This document shows, in pieces, positions 63,724 to 64,000 of a DNA stretch of 64,000 nucleotides. Both the position numbers and the translations under genes were made by a program. This DNA is from Myxococcales bacterium (GTDB lineage: Bacteria > Myxococcota_A > Polyangia > Polyangiales > Ga0077539), in assembly GCA_016793325.1 (NCBI GenBank), contig JAEUKI010000072.1, forward strand, positions 16,886 through 80,885, written 5' to 3'. The notes under the pieces are model-generated. The model searched no databases, was not told where the DNA came from, and saw only the letters and a program-made list of their open reading frames with translations. Every line of letters begins with the position of its first letter. Positions within the stretch are counted from its first letter, which is position 1.

Positions 63724-63857
63724 GCAGGCGTTCTCGCTCGCGCTCGAACTTCGAGAGAAGAGCCAATCGAACTCTACCTGCACATTTGCAGGCGATTCGG
63801 AGCAGCCTTGCGCGACAACTCACGTTCCTCAGTTCGAGCGCGAGCGAGAACGCCTGC
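63724..63857. repeat. 134-bp inverted-repeat element
   Basis: Perfect 27-base arms (63724-63750 and 63831-63857) enclose 80 bases. Inside, cctgca catt tgcagg forms a small hairpin. There is no gene inside. It could be a MITE-like element, an attachment or decatenation site, or a long hairpin in an RNA. Confidence 0.75.
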
Positions 63858-63934
63858 GGAGCTAAACCACTACCGCGACGGGCATCGTAGTTTTTCTCCG
63901 GCCGTGAGAAGCTTGGAGCTCCAGAGGAGAAGCG

Positions 63935-64000
63935 ATGACCCTCGAGCTGCAGATCGAGCGCTGGAAGCAGACACCCGAAGACCTACGACGGCTGTCGATC
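63935..64000 (+). CDS. Truncated gene at window end
   Basis: ATG at 63935 follows agaggagaagcg, a strong ribosome site, and opens a frame through the window edge (MTLELQIERWKQTPEDLRRL...). Only 22 codons are visible, so I do not name it. Confidence 0.65.
   Translation, partial: MTLELQIERWKQTPEDLRRLSI

Larger units (their letters stand above)
63518..63934. other. Gene-free stretch with repeats
   Basis: This 417-base gap holds the short tandem repeats at 63603-63674 and the inverted repeat at 63724-63857, listed separately. I see no gene. Confidence 0.6.

Overview
This 64 kb window is GC-rich chromosomal DNA whose genes sit mostly in tightly packed, often translationally coupled runs (ATGA, GTGA and TGATG junctions are frequent). 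Many lipoproteins, Hanks-type Ser/Thr kinases, NtrC-like activators, a bactofilin, Cys-rich repeat lipoproteins and a large exopolysaccharide locus together point to a social or predatory deltaproteobacterium of the Myxococcota, most like the Polyangia. That assignment is inference: the window has no rRNA, tRNA or other taxonomic marker. I found no CRISPR array, prophage, integrase or transposase gene.

Region by region. 0-13 kb: housekeeping and accessory genes: an SDR coupled to a QueA-like enzyme, a bactofilin, a YbjN-like protein, PspA/IM30, an FmdB zinc ribbon, a heparinase-like lipoprotein, an esterase/LOG/M20-amidase run, a Cys-rich lipoprotein and an APH-like kinase. 13-17 kb: FmdB-like protein, hemB (metal-site type without cysteines), an MFS transporter, and a Roadblock-like protein with a coiled-coil partner. 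17-23 kb (minus strand): a seven-gene coupled operon reading anti-sigma-type ATPase, response-regulator/PP2C phosphatase, GT4, WecG-like transferase, hisB, hisH, hisA. 23-40.4 kb: a near-complete Wzx/Wzy-type polysaccharide locus with an O-antigen ligase/polymerase, flippase, Wza-like exporter, Wzz-like protein with a degenerate kinase domain, initiating phosphoglycosyl transferase, several GT4/GT2 enzymes, two methyltransferases, a deacetylase-like protein, a STAS protein, and an unusual nucleotidyltransferase/phosphodiesterase pair.

40.4-47.4 kb (minus strand): a compact signalling run: NtrC-like activator, secreted barnase-family RNase, unknown protein, second NtrC-like activator, H-NOX haem sensor, and a hybrid histidine kinase with an H-NOX-associated (HNOBA) sensor domain. 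This should be a nitric-oxide-responsive phosphorelay. 47.4-64 kb: a ferritin-like lipoprotein, three Ser/Thr kinases, a secreted nucleoside hydrolase, a divergent pair of SpoIIAA-like paralogues, a divergent polyprenyl-synthetase-like protein, a HAD hydrolase, a GT2/kynureninase-like pair, a double TerB protein, a 134-bp inverted-repeat element, and the first codons of a gene cut by the window edge.

How they work together. The central theme is surface polysaccharide: initiation (30.5 kb), extension by GTs, export by flippase/polymerase/Wza-Wzz. Rsb-type partner-switch parts (ATPase, PP2C, STAS) lie inside this locus and an NO-sensing kinase lies right beside it, so the simplest reading is a matrix locus under partner-switch and possibly NO control. 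Two proteins carry what looks like the C-terminal half of a phosphoglycosyl transferase without its catalytic half, which I consider one of the most novel observations here.
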